Origin: Bagarius yarrelli
Lineage: Eukaryota > Chordata > Actinopteri > Siluriformes > Sisoridae
Direction of reading: 5' to 3'
DNA: 64,000 bases
Assembly: GCA_005784505.1 (NCBI GenBank)
Contig: VCAZ01000092.1
Span: forward strand, 97,501-161,500
Both the position numbers and the translations under genes were made by a program. Position 1 is the first letter of the stretch; every line of letters starts with the position of its first letter. A model generated the notes under the pieces. It was not told the origin of the DNA. It made no database searches and saw nothing but the letters and a program-made list of their open reading frames with translations. Positions 11,491 to 24,858 of the stretch are shown here, piece after piece.

Positions 11491-12092
11491 AATGTCATTT
11501 TGTAAGCGAGTATTAGTTTGTTTGCATGTCAGTTAATGACCCAAAAATGTTTACATTTGTTTGTATATACAGCCAATTCAACTTTATGATAATTTAAATA
11601 ACTACCTATAATAATCCCTACGTTTCCATTAACTTCTGTTAAGTTTTTAACTTGAAATATTTTACAGTTAAAATTTGCCAGGGAATGCGTCTGGAAATTT
11701 ACAGAAAATTACCCTTAATTAAGGGTCAAGGAACTTAAGCAGAACATATGAAGAATCGAAGAACAACATATATGGAATTGAAATTACAAAGAAAAACATT
11801 TAATAACCCTAATTCCCATTTCTACTAAAAGTAACATTTCAGGGGTTGGTTTTGAGTTTATAGTGCAATTTCAATAGTGCATGGTAGATGCAGGATATAG
11901 GAGATAGAGGGTTATAGTAGATGCTGCGTGTGATCTTTACCGCTGATCACATGCGTGCAACTGACAATGATAGTTGAAGCACTGAGTTTCATAAAATTTC
12001 TTCAAAACTTGTCAAGTCCCTAGATTACTTTAAGCTGCTATTAAAAATAAATGACTTCTGGTAACTTTGTCTCGGGTAAAGTTTGCTATACA
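11491..12092. other. no recognised feature
   Basis: AT-rich sequence with no recognisable repeat or exon. Confidence 0.45.
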
Positions 12093-12525
12093 TGAGAAGG
12101 TGGTAGCTTAGTGGTTAAGGTGTTGGACTGATAGATCAGAGTTCAATTTACAGCACCAATAAGTTGCCCTTAACCGCCAATTGCTCAGTTGTATAAAAGA
12201 GTTAAATGTCGGCGTCTGCCAACTTCCATAAATGTAAATGCAAACGTTAAGGTGTTGGACTGCTAAATTGGAAGATCAGGGTTTGATTTCCAGCACCACC
12301 AAGCTTAACCCGCAGTTGTATGAGAGAGTTAAATGTAAGTCGCTTTGGATAAGGGCGTCTGCCAAATGCTATAAATGTAAATGTTAAGATGTTGGACTGC
12401 TAAATTGGAAGATCAGGGTTTGATTCCCAGCACCACCAAGCTTAACCCGCAGTTGTATAAATGAGTTAAGTGCAGAACATTCTGGATACGGGCGTCTGCC
12501 AAATGCCATATATGTAAATGTACAT
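12093..12525 (+). mobile_element. three SINE units in head-to-tail tandem
   Basis: Unit 1 is about 12093-12241, unit 2 about 12242-12385 and unit 3 about 12386-12525. Each has GTTAAGGTGTTGGACTG-type head sequence and ends GGCGTCTGCCAA..ATAAATGTAAATG. Units 2 and 3 share the same internal deletion (CACCACCAAGCTTAACCCGCAGTTGTAT) and lack the first part of the head, so they arose by tandem duplication rather than by separate insertions. Confidence 0.9.
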
Positions 12526-13504
12526 GTGAACGCAGCTTTTAACTCAACAACGACTTGCAAACTGTTCTACATCACAATTGCCATAATATTTGGGCTTAAA
12601 GCCCTTTCTTTGATTGTTATTAAAAACCTAAACCTCTAGAATTCGGTGTTATTGATATTTTCCGAAAGATTTCATTTTTACGTCACATGTTCACGGCTGC
12701 ATCCGATTCGGCGACTGTCTTTACAGACCTAACGACTGGACTCGACTCTTTTATAGCGCCACAGACGTTCTGTTCAGCAGCTCCTCTCAGGCTCCAAAGA
12801 ATTTGGAATTTTTACCTCAGATGTTTCTCTAATGTTAAGCGAGAGGACTTAGTAATTGCGGACACGTTGACTGCATTTCCGAGCGTCAAACTGATAAAAC
12901 CCTGGCTGTGGATGACTGCAAAAAAATGCTGATTGGCAAACACCACTGCTGTATAGCTGTACAGGAAATATTAACTACGGCGAGTCAAAAAGAAAAAACA
13001 AAAAACAACTTACCAAAAAAAAAAACCCAACGAGACAGTATTTGAAATTATTTTACCTCCGTTAGGATTTTGTAATGTAGAGGATGAGAGTTTACTGATT
13101 TTACTGATTCCCAGGAGAGTAAATGAGTAAACGATGACAGGAGACACTAAGCTTTCCTATTTGTTGCCAACAGGAAATGGAACCCTAGACAAATAAAGAC
13201 GGCGTAGCCGTCTGGTTTATATTTTCTGTGACAGCACAAACAAACATCACTGACGCTGTACATAAAAGGTGATTTAATTCAGTTAACACTAATGTCTTGT
13301 GTCGTCCGCATAGATAATTAACTAGAATATTTTTTTATATACCCGAAAACTGAAAATGGAAACAATAAATTTGACACAAAACAACTATTATAAGTAGATC
13401 AGAAGACAACAACAATATTTTTTCTCTGAAGTTATTTATCAGAAATAACATTTGGTGGCTTTTAATGAAAAAAAAAAAAAAAACACCTCATAGTTTTTCG
13501 TTTT
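12526..13504. other. no recognised feature
   Basis: AT-rich. A-runs at about 13010-13025 and 13468-13485. No recognised family. Confidence 0.45.
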
Positions 13505-14222
13505 CTAAAAGTTAGTGGCGGGCTGTGCATCACAGAAAGAGACATTTTTACTAAAGTAAGAAACCCAGTTAAGACAAAACGCCAACCCTTTTCCGCTAGC
13601 TAGCGTCAGGGTTAGCCAACCTCTCCACCCGATGTCTAGCTTTACTGGAAAAGTCCGCCTTAAAAATGAATGTCAGAGACCAAGTCAATTTCTCCTCAGT
13701 CAGCCATTGTGGGCAAAAAAAGTCCTAATTCAACTGTACAGATGTGTGCAGATCGCTACAGGGGTGTTTTGTTAGTTAAACTTGGCTGTAACAGTTTTGC
13801 TCTGATCAACGAATTGGACGACAGAAAAATGCTGACGTTAGTGTGGGACAGTTAACTGGCCCTGTGGGGCAAATATAAAAAATCTGATTGGTTGAAGAAA
13901 CAGTCGCATTACTAATCTAGTTGAAGTTCCATGGGCAGCACTACTGATTCTGAAGGCTTTGGTGGATTAGATTAACATGGCAGCACATAGAGACTGAAAT
14001 CTGATTGGACAAAAAAATCTAACATCCACGTACACGTACTGGAAGCAGTGCATCAAGAGAAACATTACAAAATGAAGAGAATAAACTGTTGGGAATAAAT
14101 TAATACAATTTCATGGAACAAATGTTAGAAATTAGGTTGTAAGTTTGAGTCAGTGCTTCTAATAGTGTTTAGACCAGCAGAGAAGATCTCGCTGACCCTG
14201 ACGGCCCACCACTGCTAAAAGT
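13505..14222 (+). mobile_element. hAT-like non-autonomous transposon with 8-bp target duplication, copy 1
   Basis: The element runs 13513-14214 (702 bp). Ends are inverted: left TAGTGGCGGGCTGTGCAT, right ACGGCCCACCACTG. It is flanked by identical octamers CTAAAAGT at 13505-13512 and 14215-14222, the 8-bp duplication characteristic of hAT insertions. A homologous copy in reverse orientation lies at 46410-47981. No transposase domain was recognised; a 61-codon open frame inside is probably chance. Confidence 0.88.
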
Positions 14223-14758
14223 AGTCTTAAAAAAAAACCCTTCAAAGGCACTCTTCTCACATCTTGTACACCTGATGTCAGGAAGCTTTGGAGGCACATT
14301 TTGAGCATTTTATTGCATGGATTGGAATCAGTTTAATCAGGGCAGTTAAATACATGCTAGAGTAAGTGAGCAGGCTGAACCTGATCAGTGACCTGCAGCT
14401 GTAGGAATGGTGGCGTTGTGACTGCTGAATGTTTATCTAACCCACAGCTCTTGTAATAAATGTACCGTTGCTGGTCTACTTAAATGTGCTGGATTTGAAT
14501 GATTGCCGTCTGGAGGTTGCATTAATACAATTTGCAGTCGTCTTAGGAACTTGGACAGATTAGGATTCTGTAGAGACGCATATTAAAGTGTCTCGGTAAA
14601 CATAAGATTAATCGAATGGAGAGAACAGGAAATATTTAAGAGTGAAAAAATGCAGTAATGTTGAGCAGTAAAGTAATGGGATTCCAGTGATTCTGGAAAG
14701 ACAAACTAAAAAATCCTTTTACAGTAGAAAAAGAAAATTAGAAGTTTTTTTTCTGTAA
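14223..14758. other. no recognised feature
   Basis: Unassigned sequence between the hAT-like element and the polypyrimidine block. Confidence 0.4.
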
Positions 14759-15148
14759 AACACACCAAAATCCCCAACCCCCCTTCCCCCTCCCCATGTA
14801 ATTCCCCCTTCTGCCCATTTTCTCCCCCCCCTCGTCCTCCCTCCCTCCCTCGCTCACCCGCTGCTCTCCCTCTTCTTCCCTCCCACCCGTTCTCCCCCTG
14901 CTTTCCCTCCTCCTCCCTTCCACCCGCTCTCCCCCTCCCTTCCTGCTGCTCTCCCTCCACCTCGTTCTCCCCCTGTCTTTTTTTCTTCCCCCCCTTCCAC
15001 CCGCTCTCCCTCTGCCTTACTTCCATCCGTTCTCCCTCTGCCTCCCTTCCCTTCGCTCTCCCCCTGTTCTCTCCCTCTTTCTCCCTTCCACCCGCTCTCC
15101 CTCTTCCTTCCTCCCCCACCACACCCTCTCTCTCTCTCTCCCCCCTTA
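14759..15148. repeat. polypyrimidine minisatellite-like block
   Basis: About 390 bp almost entirely C and T on the plus strand, with recurring CTTCCACCCGCTCTCCCTCT / CCGTTCTCCCCCTG motifs at irregular 30-45 bp spacing, ending in a TC run. The 138-codon Gly/Glu/Arg-rich frame on the minus strand is a by-product of the composition. Long homopurine-homopyrimidine tracts can form triplex DNA. Confidence 0.85.
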
Positions 15149-15771
15149 TATATATAAAACTTTATTTTATGTTATTTATTTGTTTTATTTTGTATGACTT
15201 TTTCAGATCAGTGGGGAACGCTCTCCCCACATGACAGGTGGTGTCGCACATCTGGTAACGGCAGTTACGCAACCTGGGTTCACCAACAAAACGAAAAAGT
15301 GAAAAGCAGGAAGGGCGAGTTTAAATAAAGAACGCTGATGCTCGGCACTGTAAGTGCACGGCTGATTTTACACCACAGGCTTTGCTCGGCTGGGCTGGAT
15401 AGCCATGTTACACACACGTGCACTTTTCTGACACTCTTATTAACCTTCACATTTCCTAGAACAAAGTAGGTCATGAAGCCATGCAGCATGAGGGGGAAGA
15501 AGTATAAAGATGAATTGCTCTCTTTTTGTGGGAGGTTTTTTTTACGGATTTGTATCCGGCATCTACTTTTGCGAAGTCTGATCATAATTTATATCCCGTA
15601 TACACACACTCTTTTACAAAGCCTGACTGCTGCTGTGCCTCACACACTTACTGCCATACCGGTATGCTGCTTATGTAGGGCCTAAGTATTTTTTTCCATT
15701 AACTATGCATATACATTTCCTCCAAATACACAAACATGTTGCTAATATACTATACTATACTGTTAATATAC

Positions 15772-15880
15772 ACTAGGGCTGGGCGCTATGACGGTATATC
15801 CTGTTCCCGCGGGTTAAATTGTCAATTATAATAGATTTTTGAAAGGGAAAAAAAAAAAGTGTATACCGCAAAATGTAAAT
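15772..15880 (+). mobile_element. MITE left end (CTAGGGCTGGGCGCTATGACGGTAT)
   Basis: A terminal motif matching the GGGCTGGGCGATATGAC family. CAGGCTACCAAAATGTATT motifs at about 15990 and 16025 may belong to the same element. No right end identified. Confidence 0.5.
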
Positions 15881-16628
15881 AAGGGGGAGTGGTTAACTCG
15901 TGTCTAGTTTACGAAAGTTTCAGCAAAGACCATGACTTGCTAACTTGCTTAAATTGCTAACCTGAAGTCCCGGAACTATTGTGTCATCCTGTCAGGCTAC
16001 CAAAATGTATTTTCAATCTGTGTCAGGGCTACCAAATGTACAGATAATTTCTAACATTATACTACTATATTTTTGAAAAATTCTTACAAAGTGTGTAATA
16101 AATAGCAATTTCCTGTTTTCAGCTCAGTAAAAGTCTAATACAGCATGGGACTGATTTTCTTTCACACTTGGTTTAAATGTGATGTGATTTTTTTTTTAAC
16201 CAGTATTACAGGCAACATTAACTAATTTGTCAGTGTGTTTAACTGAACAGAATAATTGTGGTTTGTGAGCGTGTGAGTAGTATCGAGACTTCTGTGAGCT
16301 TTGACCATTTTTAAGATCTAACTACATAGAACAGAAAATGGCCACCGCAGCATGAGAAGACAAGGAATAATCTAATTTACACTAAATGAACTTTGGAGCA
16401 GGAGTGAATGTATAACATTAATCAATCGTCTGGGTATTGATACATAAAGCCATTCTTATTTTTGATCGCATTTCTGGTTTGGTTTTGGGAACTTCTGTTA
16501 ATATTGCTCAGTTTTCACCTCTTAACTTTAATTTTTGCACATAACACAGACACATTTAGCACGACATTCCGTTACAGCACATTCATTAGCATCATGTTTT
16601 ATATTTTGGTTCTGTCGATGGTTGTGCT
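15881..16628. other. unassigned, possibly decayed transposon interior
   Basis: Two imperfect copies of a CAGG(G)CTACCAAA(ATG) motif about 36 bp apart (15990 and 16026). Otherwise nothing recognisable. Confidence 0.35.
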
Positions 16629-16798
16629 CTTTACATTTACAGCATTTGGCGGGCGTCATTATCCAGAGTGACTTACATTTATCTCTTTTAAACAATCGAG
16701 CAATCAGGAGTTAAAGGCCTTGTCCAGTTCATTCACTGTTCATTGGTGACCTGGCGGTGCTGGGAATCAAACTTAACCTTAACCACTGTGCTGGGACC
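16629..16798 (-). mobile_element. tRNA-derived SINE
   Basis: Reverse copy: TTTACATTTACAGCATTTGGCGGGCG tail, AGAGTGACTTACATTTATCTC, and GCTGGGAATCAAAC..CTTAACCACTGTGCT head. Internal body partly replaced. Confidence 0.85.
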
Positions 16799-18852
16799 TG
16801 TTTGTTCTGCGACTCCAGCTGATATCCAGCAATCGGTCAATTTTCCAGAAAGTCCACGACATACAGTAATTCTTGGTATGTAAATTCTTGGTATGCAAGT
16901 TCACCATCAATTAAAGATGAAGTCATCATTTAATCATACAGGTGCAGTGGTACAGGTGCTAATGTGGTGATATAAGTCTTGCTGTTGAACTCTAGCACTA
17001 CCTCTGAGTCACCTATTCTTTAATGAGGAACTTGCCTAGTGTTATAATGTAAATATACTCAATTCTACCAAACTCAATTCTACCGAAAATGCTACTTTGG
17101 CTTATAGGAAATAAAATAGTGGTATTTGGAAATTGGATTTCGTTGCAAAAAGTACTTTTATCAGTTGTATAGAACTTTTGAAGCCAGAATAGTTTCTATA
17201 GTATAGATTTTTTTCCAATATTTATTTTGAGGTTAATCTAAAAGCAGCCAATGGATGTTCAGCATAGACAGCCAGGTTACGTGCGAAGTAGCACAGCCCA
17301 ACTTTTTTAACTTCCGGTAATGTTTCACCAATCTTGTCTTTCCAGTAAAACACCACAAATTAATTAAATAAGTTTATTATAACTAAACTCTATATTGAAT
17401 ATTTAAGGTTATCATGTCGTATTTACACAAGTGTTGTCATTTCGACTGTTACTCTGATCGGACCCGATGACGAGGAGACAATACTGATAAACTATGTGAT
17501 AAGCAGGCATAAAAGAGTATGTAGAGTAAAAAACAGTAAAACTGGCAACCCCATTCTCAACAGTTGAACGGCCACAAAAGAAGATTAAATGTTGAATAGG
17601 ACATATTTGGTTGGTTTGGGAAAAATAGCATATGCTTTATTACATTATTTTATTATCACATCGTCCAACAAATAATCACATTCATGTTGTCCATGCTTGA
17701 TTGGACAATATCAGTTTGCTGAACTAAAGTAGAAAGTTTTGTTTCTGCTTAGTGACTTTATTCTCCATACATTTCTAGCATAAACACAATTCGAGTGTAT
17801 ATACATGTATATACTGTCTGCAAATAATTACGCGCTCTCGATATCGAGCCTGAACATAGATCAAAAGTTCCTATCTGCGTCAAGTCGATTCGTTTAACTA
17901 CGATAAGCAAATAAATACCTTCAGCAATTGCAGCTACACACGTTGCGGTGTCTGTGCTGAATCGATATATTGTGCAGCCTTATTCCGTATACAGGTCATG
18001 AGCCTTCGAGCAATCGGCTTTCAGCTTTACTGAGATGGCTAAAAATACAGAGGGGACAGGCAAGAGGAAGAAAAGAGATGAAACTGAAATGAGATAAGGG
18101 AAGCAAATGAGAAAAGGAGAACAAGGAGACCATCCCTGCAGGTCTCTTTCTGTAACGCTGAAGAGTGGCACCTGTTCTATTTATAAAGCCACGGGGGAGC
18201 AACCCGGGTCACTCGGCCACCTTGAAACATCTCATCAAGGAGAAGTGAGACACACACACACACACACACCCCAAATGGAACAGGAAAAAGGAATGACAAA
18301 AAGATCCTTAAAGGTATCTATTAAGTAGCATTAGATAATTATAGCGCGGAGGGAATAAAACTTGACGTGGTGAGCCGAGCCAGACAGAGACTGTCACCGT
18401 CCCGAACAGCACGATTTCCTTACCGTAGCTCAGGATGTAGTAATAAACGTGATATCAGTCACCTTAGCTTGGTATTGCATGGCGTAGTTTCTACAGTTGA
18501 AAAACGACACAAAAAAAAAAGCTTAAATATAATGTCCAACATGTTTATCCATCACATGTTTTGACATGTCATGTGTAAAGAAAGAGTTTTAGCAGCCTTC
18601 CGGTCACATCAACGAGGTGTTTCAGCCTCACAGGATTTGTTTTCTGCACCATCCTGTGTAAACTCTAGATACGGTTTTATTGTAGGAAACTACAAAGTGT
18701 TCAGAAGTTTCTGATAGACTCAAAACAGACCATCTGGTGCCAAGAACCATGTCCCGGTTCCTCCACTCCATCTTTCTTTCTGCATTGTCATGCTAGTGTT
18801 TGGATAACATCTAGTGGATAATGATCTAACCAACAGTTTGGGCCTCTTAAAC
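16799..18852. other. no recognised gene; minor repeats
   Basis: A direct pair TTCTTGGTATG(T/C)AA lies at 16871 and 16887, a short CA run at 18249-18268, and a MITE-like right end (GAATCGATATATTGTGCAGCCTT) at about 17960-17982. No exon recognised. Confidence 0.4.
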
Positions 18853-19045
18853 CAGGTAAAGGTAGCTCAGTGGTTAAGGTGTTGGACAGATGATAGAAAG
18901 ATCGTGGTTTCAATTTCCAGACACTGCTGGGCCCCTGAGCATGGCCCTCAACCCTCAACTGATCAAAATAAAAAGGATCAACGTAAAAATAAATGAGACC
19001 AATGCAAGTCACTCTGGACAAAAGTGTCTGCCACATGCGAGGAAT
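18853..19045 (+). mobile_element. tRNA-derived SINE with A-rich insertion
   Basis: GGTAGCTCAGTGGTTAAGGTGTTGGACAG head, CTGCTGGGCCCCTGAGCATGGCCC body and GTCACTCTGGACAAAAGTGTCTGCCACATGC tail. An A-rich stretch replaces the usual TTGTATAAATGAGA part. Confidence 0.85.
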
Positions 19046-21288
19046 TTTAAACATATAGATATTCTAGTCTGGTCCTTGATTTTCAATGTCATTAAGAATG
19101 ATGAACTCTTTTCTGTCAGGAGTTCACTAAACAAAGGTGCACATTCATCCAGGTGACAAGTCAGAATCAGGTGATTTAAGGAGACAAGTTTTCAAGCTGA
19201 GCAGGAAGCAATAAGACTTGTTCAGCTCATCTCTGTAGTCACTGAAGCAGCTGGAATGGCATAACCTTACACAAGTAGAAACTCAGAGTCCCATTAGGCT
19301 TCAGAGTGGACAACAGTCATCGAAAACATAACGCGAGTGACGCAAACGGCGCCCGAGTGTTTCATCGCCTCCTCATGAAAAGTCCAAAGTCTATAACCTG
19401 TGTTTGCACAGCCGATGTTGGCAGTCTTAAGGTGAGGTGGGAGGTGCCGGCAGAACTCGCCCTTTTCCCTTCCTGTATCTGCTCATCTGTTGAGTCTGAA
19501 TGTTAGGGAACTGTGCACACCATCAGCAATTCGATCGCTTTTGGATTGTGCTTAACATGCTATGACATCATCTGTTGTTTGAATGTTAAATAGCCACAAG
19601 TCTGCAATTGATTAATCGATTACTGATAAATTTTGTCGATCACATTTTTAAATTGAGTAAAAGTTCTAATTAAAGAGGAAAACTTGTATGTTGTTTGGAC
19701 TACATATGAAAAAAAATGTTCTTCGGTGATGATTTGCCTTCAGAAACAAAACTTGAACTTACCAATTATCATTAATTATTGCTATTTTTCCCACCATGTT
19801 CAATTAAAGATATTTCCTTAAATGCTAGTAAACAAAGTAAAATGTCAAACAGATTCCGTTCTCTTTGAAATAAATACAGCTAATTATGCTTCATTAGTTG
19901 GGGAATTGATCACTACAGTAAGACTTTAAATAATTTTTTGTCACATTGATCTATAAAAGTATATATTTTTTGATATAAAAAATTGCAGCCAGCTTTAAAA
20001 TAAAAATCCCAACAATGATTGAAGCTAGAAAAATGAGAGGGTTTACTAATTACCTGTCAACGTATAGTTATTTTACATTAAAAAATAATAACCTAACAAA
20101 AAACCTAAAAACCTGCGCTAAAAGCTGGTGAAATGATTCGGTACTTTTATTTTGAAAGTGTAGCTATTTTTGTCTGGGTGCTATACAACACACAGATTTC
20201 ATCCATGGGACTCACCCGCTGGAACGTTAACAGGTTTTAATCCATATCGAATAAAAATATCCAGATCTTATTATCAGTATTGACAAAGGTTTATCACAAT
20301 ATATGATATGAGCTTGATTATCGGCCCAGCTTTACAGGACCTAAATCCTGCGCTCAATGGGGCGTCGATATGAACTTACACGCAGCCAGTCGTGCTTAAC
20401 ACTGTTAGAAAGTCGTGTCCAGTCTTCAGTCAGCATTTTATACGCATATTTACAAGCCAGAAGAGCCAAACATAAAAACACAAAAACTTTATAAACACAC
20501 AAAAAAAATTGACAATTTGGGTCTGAAAACACCTGCTTGTTTAATCAAAAGTCATTGGACTCACAGATTTCCACAACATGGTGAGATTTTAGAGGTGTCC
20601 ATAACCTTCTCCGCATTATTCAGCCGACCAGGCTAAACCATAATCCTTTCTGGGTGCTTTAGGCAAATACACAGATATACAAATCATTACCCATTAAAAT
20701 AAATGTTGCACAAAGCTGATTAAAGCTATAGATAATCCTGGTTTGTCAAGACTTATCTAGGGTCAACCAGACTATTTTAACTCCATTACGACTAGTGCTC
20801 AATAGGATGAGTGATCCAGGGAAAAAACCCTGTGTTTAAAAAGTACCTGAACAAACAGGAAATCAAGACAAAAAGCAAAAGAAAAAAGCAAAATTATTTT
20901 ATATATTTTCAATGATGCCATTTTTATGTTGGATTTTTTCTTCGGAAAACACAAATTGCGCATCTATAATTCTGTTGATTATAATTCCAAACATCTCGTG
21001 GTGTAACAGGTGACACTGAGACGGCTAAACGTTTTACCGGGAACTAAATTTAAACATGAGACAGCTTTTCTTGTTCACTGACTCATGGATCCTGTAACAT
21101 TAAATTACCTGTCACAGATTAGTCATACAATAAAAACCAGGTTAGAATTATGTAATTGCCTACAAGTTATTTAATTTACACAGAGCTTCGAAGGATGATT
21201 TGCTGTGAACCATCTGAATTTTGTTAGAATCATTACCTACATCCCAGTACACGTTTCAGAATTATTAGCTATACTTTTTTTTTTTTTT
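19046..21288. other. no recognised gene
   Basis: AT-rich. A MITE-like right end (TTGATTATCGGCCCAGCTTT) lies at about 20314-20333. No exon recognised. Confidence 0.4.
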
Positions 21289-21405
21289 ACAGTTATTCTG
21301 CATTACAAATTAGCAGGTGTGGGTTAAGGGCCTTGATCAGGGGCCCAGCGGTAGCAGCCCACAATCTTTTGTTTAGCAGACCCACACTAACATCTAAGCT
21401 TTCCC
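21289..21405 (-). mobile_element. degenerate tRNA-derived SINE fragment
   Basis: GGGTTAAGGGCCTTGATCAGGGGCCCAGCGGTAG and AGCAGCCCACAATCTTTTG match the reverse body of the main family. Both ends are decayed. Confidence 0.6.
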
Positions 21406-21848
21406 TTGCCATTAAAAGATAATTGAAAGCGTTGATTAACTTTTTATTTTGACATCTTACATTTTTTAATAGCATGTTTGCATATTTACGTTTGTATAAT
21501 TTCCCTCCTTTTTCGGGTCAAATTATTAGTTTTAGTAGACAACAAAATTTGTTTGCATGTGTTTTTAGGACCAGATGTTAAAACCTTCTATTTTGCCTCA
21601 TTTCATTGTGGGGAAAATACATACTTTCTTTTATTAACATAATTTTGAAAAACGTGTTTGTATTCAAATTTTTGGATTAAAAAATTCTCAAATGACCATA
21701 TATAATATAGATAATAAATATATGGCAAAATTATTGCACTGGCAGGAGCCGCATGACACAAAACATATCACGATACATCACAATACATTGTTTACGATGA
21801 ACTGAGATTCAATATCTATTGCAACTAAAAAGCAGGGGGCGCGCTATA

Positions 21849-22471
<623 letters not shown>

Positions 22472-24074
22472 ATAAACCGAGCTGTTACTGGCAGTGTGTT
22501 TGTTCCAAAAAACCTTTAAAAATATCCTAGCGTTTTTTTTGCCACATCATACTTTCCTGAACTTTTCTTTCTTTCTTCCTCTGTGCTCCTTCACACTGAT
22601 CATCTCCCTGCTCTATGCCTTCAGCTTTGTGGTGGCGAGCGGAAATGAATAGGAAATGAATACGCAGTGTGCTCGAGTCAGATAGCGCTACGCCTCCGTC
22701 CAAGTCACACAACTAACGCGTCCGGATCCCGAAACAAACTGGCTCGGCTTAATAAAGAGCATGACGACGACTTTCTAACGCATCCTCCAGCTTTATATAC
22801 CCTTAAGCACTATCCTAAGCGTGAGGCCACAGACGGCCGTCATTTTAAAATAAACCCTGCCGATTAGGAGATGGTGTGGAAGTGGAATGGTGACCTCAAA
22901 CTGTCTTGTGTGTGGCTGTAGCCTAGTTCTTACAAAACCTTCATGATGCTTGGAGCTTGCTGGTGACAGTATGGTGTGAAGACCCAAGAGATGTGGATTT
23001 AATAGTTTGTTTGAGATCAATTTGAGAAAGTTTGTATCACCGGGATAAAATGACTAATTTCAACACGAGCTGATTCCTGGTAAGCGGGTGAAAAACTGGA
23101 TCACCTCCATGTCTAAGGCTCGGTCATCCATCTTCCTGTTAAAATCTAATGATCTTAAAAATACTGAAATTCCTGTCTAAAAAATTATCAGTATTGCTTC
23201 CAGTACTGGTTAACTCACCATAGATTTTGGTTACACATCAGATGTTCCTGGTTTCCTCACTGACGTCTTGAAGATCACCACAGACACAAGAAAGAATGAT
23301 CATCTCTGGGTTTAGAGTGATTTTATATTCCTGTATCTTGTAGAATATCTAAAGCAGCTTTTAGGATCAACCAACAAAAATGCCTGTTGCTCCATCACCA
23401 GCATCTTTACTGTCAAATGTGAGGTTGGGACAAACACATGTTTGACAACTGGACAAGTCTGACTTGGGTGCATATTCACTTTCGTCTTATTTTAGAAAAT
23501 CGCTTTGGGAGAACGATTCATTCCGAGAATCCTACATACACAACATATCTTTAAAAAGTGAATGAACTATTTATTCATCCTTTAGTATGTAGGTCAGTGA
23601 ATAGGGTCCTGTGCAGTCACCACTGCAGCATGGGTTTGGCAAAAACTTTTCAGGACATCAAAAGAGGACATTAGTTGCCAACCGTGACGACTAATAATTC
23701 TGTTTGGCGATCCCTAACAAAAGAAGACAAACAAGAACTGATAATTACCTTCTCCATACAACATGCATGGTTTGGCTTGTCTCATTAGGAGGACACATAA
23801 CCAGAACATGTCATGTTTATGGAGGTCAAACCTGTGCCAGTAACTTACCTAAAATCCCTGCCGTTGTTCATTTCTTTTAAAGATCTATGTGTTGTGTTGT
23901 GTTGTGTTTTTAAAGTCTTTGTTTTATTTGATGAAGGTTTCTGAAACGTCTTCATCCACGACGCCACAATCACCATCGCCTCAGGTTACGTATGTTTTCT
24001 GCATATTTAAACCGTGAGAAGAACCTTCATGACTGGGTTCGAGAGGGGGCAGAAAGTTGCCTTTGGATAAATGC
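22472..24074. other. repeat-poor stretch, no recognised exon
   Basis: About 1.6 kb without a recognised transposon. 22530-22870 has more CpGs than its surroundings. A short (GTGTT)n run lies at 23890-23908. No splice-bounded reading frame with a known product. Confidence 0.45.
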
Positions 24075-24282
24075 CAAAGTTAAAGTTGTGGCTTAGTAGC
24101 TAAGGTGTTGGACTGATGTCAGAAAGACAGGAGTTCGATTCCCAGCACCACCAAGCCACATGGGCCCCTAAGCAAGGCCCTTAACCGGCAATTGCTCAGT
24201 TGTATAAAAGAGATGAATGTAAGTCTCTCTGGTTAAGGACGTCTACCAAATGGAATCTACCAAATGCTGTAAATGTAAAATA
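24075..24282 (+). mobile_element. tRNA-derived SINE
   Basis: GTGGCTTAGTAGCTAAGGTGTTGGACTG and GGAGTTCGATTCCCAGCACC head, full GGGCCCCTAAGCAAGGCCCTTAACC body, and tail TCTGGTTAAGGACGTCTACC..AAATGCTGTAAATGTAAA with a small internal duplication of CTACCAAATG. Confidence 0.9.
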
Positions 24283-24813
24283 AAATTATGGGAAATCTAA
24301 TCTTGTACAATTAGGGCTGTTTAAAGTTACACAGGGTGGAAAATTGGGTTGTTAAACCAGTCATTAACCTAGTAAATAAATAAAGTGACCATTACAAACC
24401 ACTAGAAAAGCAATAGAAAGCAAAAAAAACAAGAAAGGTTCACTATTGTGCAACAGACAAGGTCTAGTTAGCGTTAGCAGGTTAATATTAACTAATAACT
24501 CCAGAGATGATGTAAAAAAAAAAATGACGGCGGGCCGGTTGGTTATGGAAACAACCCATAATATTCCTTAAAGCTTCTAAAGCTTCCAGGTGAAAATTAA
24601 ACCAAAAAACGACATGCTGCTTAAAGGGCCCAAACAAGCATTCATTTCTTTAAAAAATATTAAATTATTAAATATTAAAATATTTAGTAAACATAAAAAC
24701 ATTTCTGCTCGGCCCACACAGGCTAAGCTAGCAGTGCTATTGGTTAGCACTGCGGCTAACAGGCTAACTAACCTCCAGCCAACTGTCGCGTTGGAGAAAA
24801 TGTTAAGTATGGT

Positions 24814-24814
<1 letters not shown>

Positions 24815-24855
<41 letters not shown>
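24815..24855. repeat. (GA)n microsatellite
   Basis: About 20 GA units, 250 bp from the first exon's intronic side. Confidence 0.95.

Positions 24856-24858
<3 letters not shown>

Noticed and set aside
12093..12525. CRISPR-like repeat array
   Set aside because: Units are about 140 bp SINE copies with no repeat-spacer alternation; the genome is vertebrate.
14706..15122. 138-codon Gly/Glu/Arg-rich frame as a low-complexity nuclear protein
   Set aside because: Product of the polypyrimidine block; no splice signals, start context or conserved motif.
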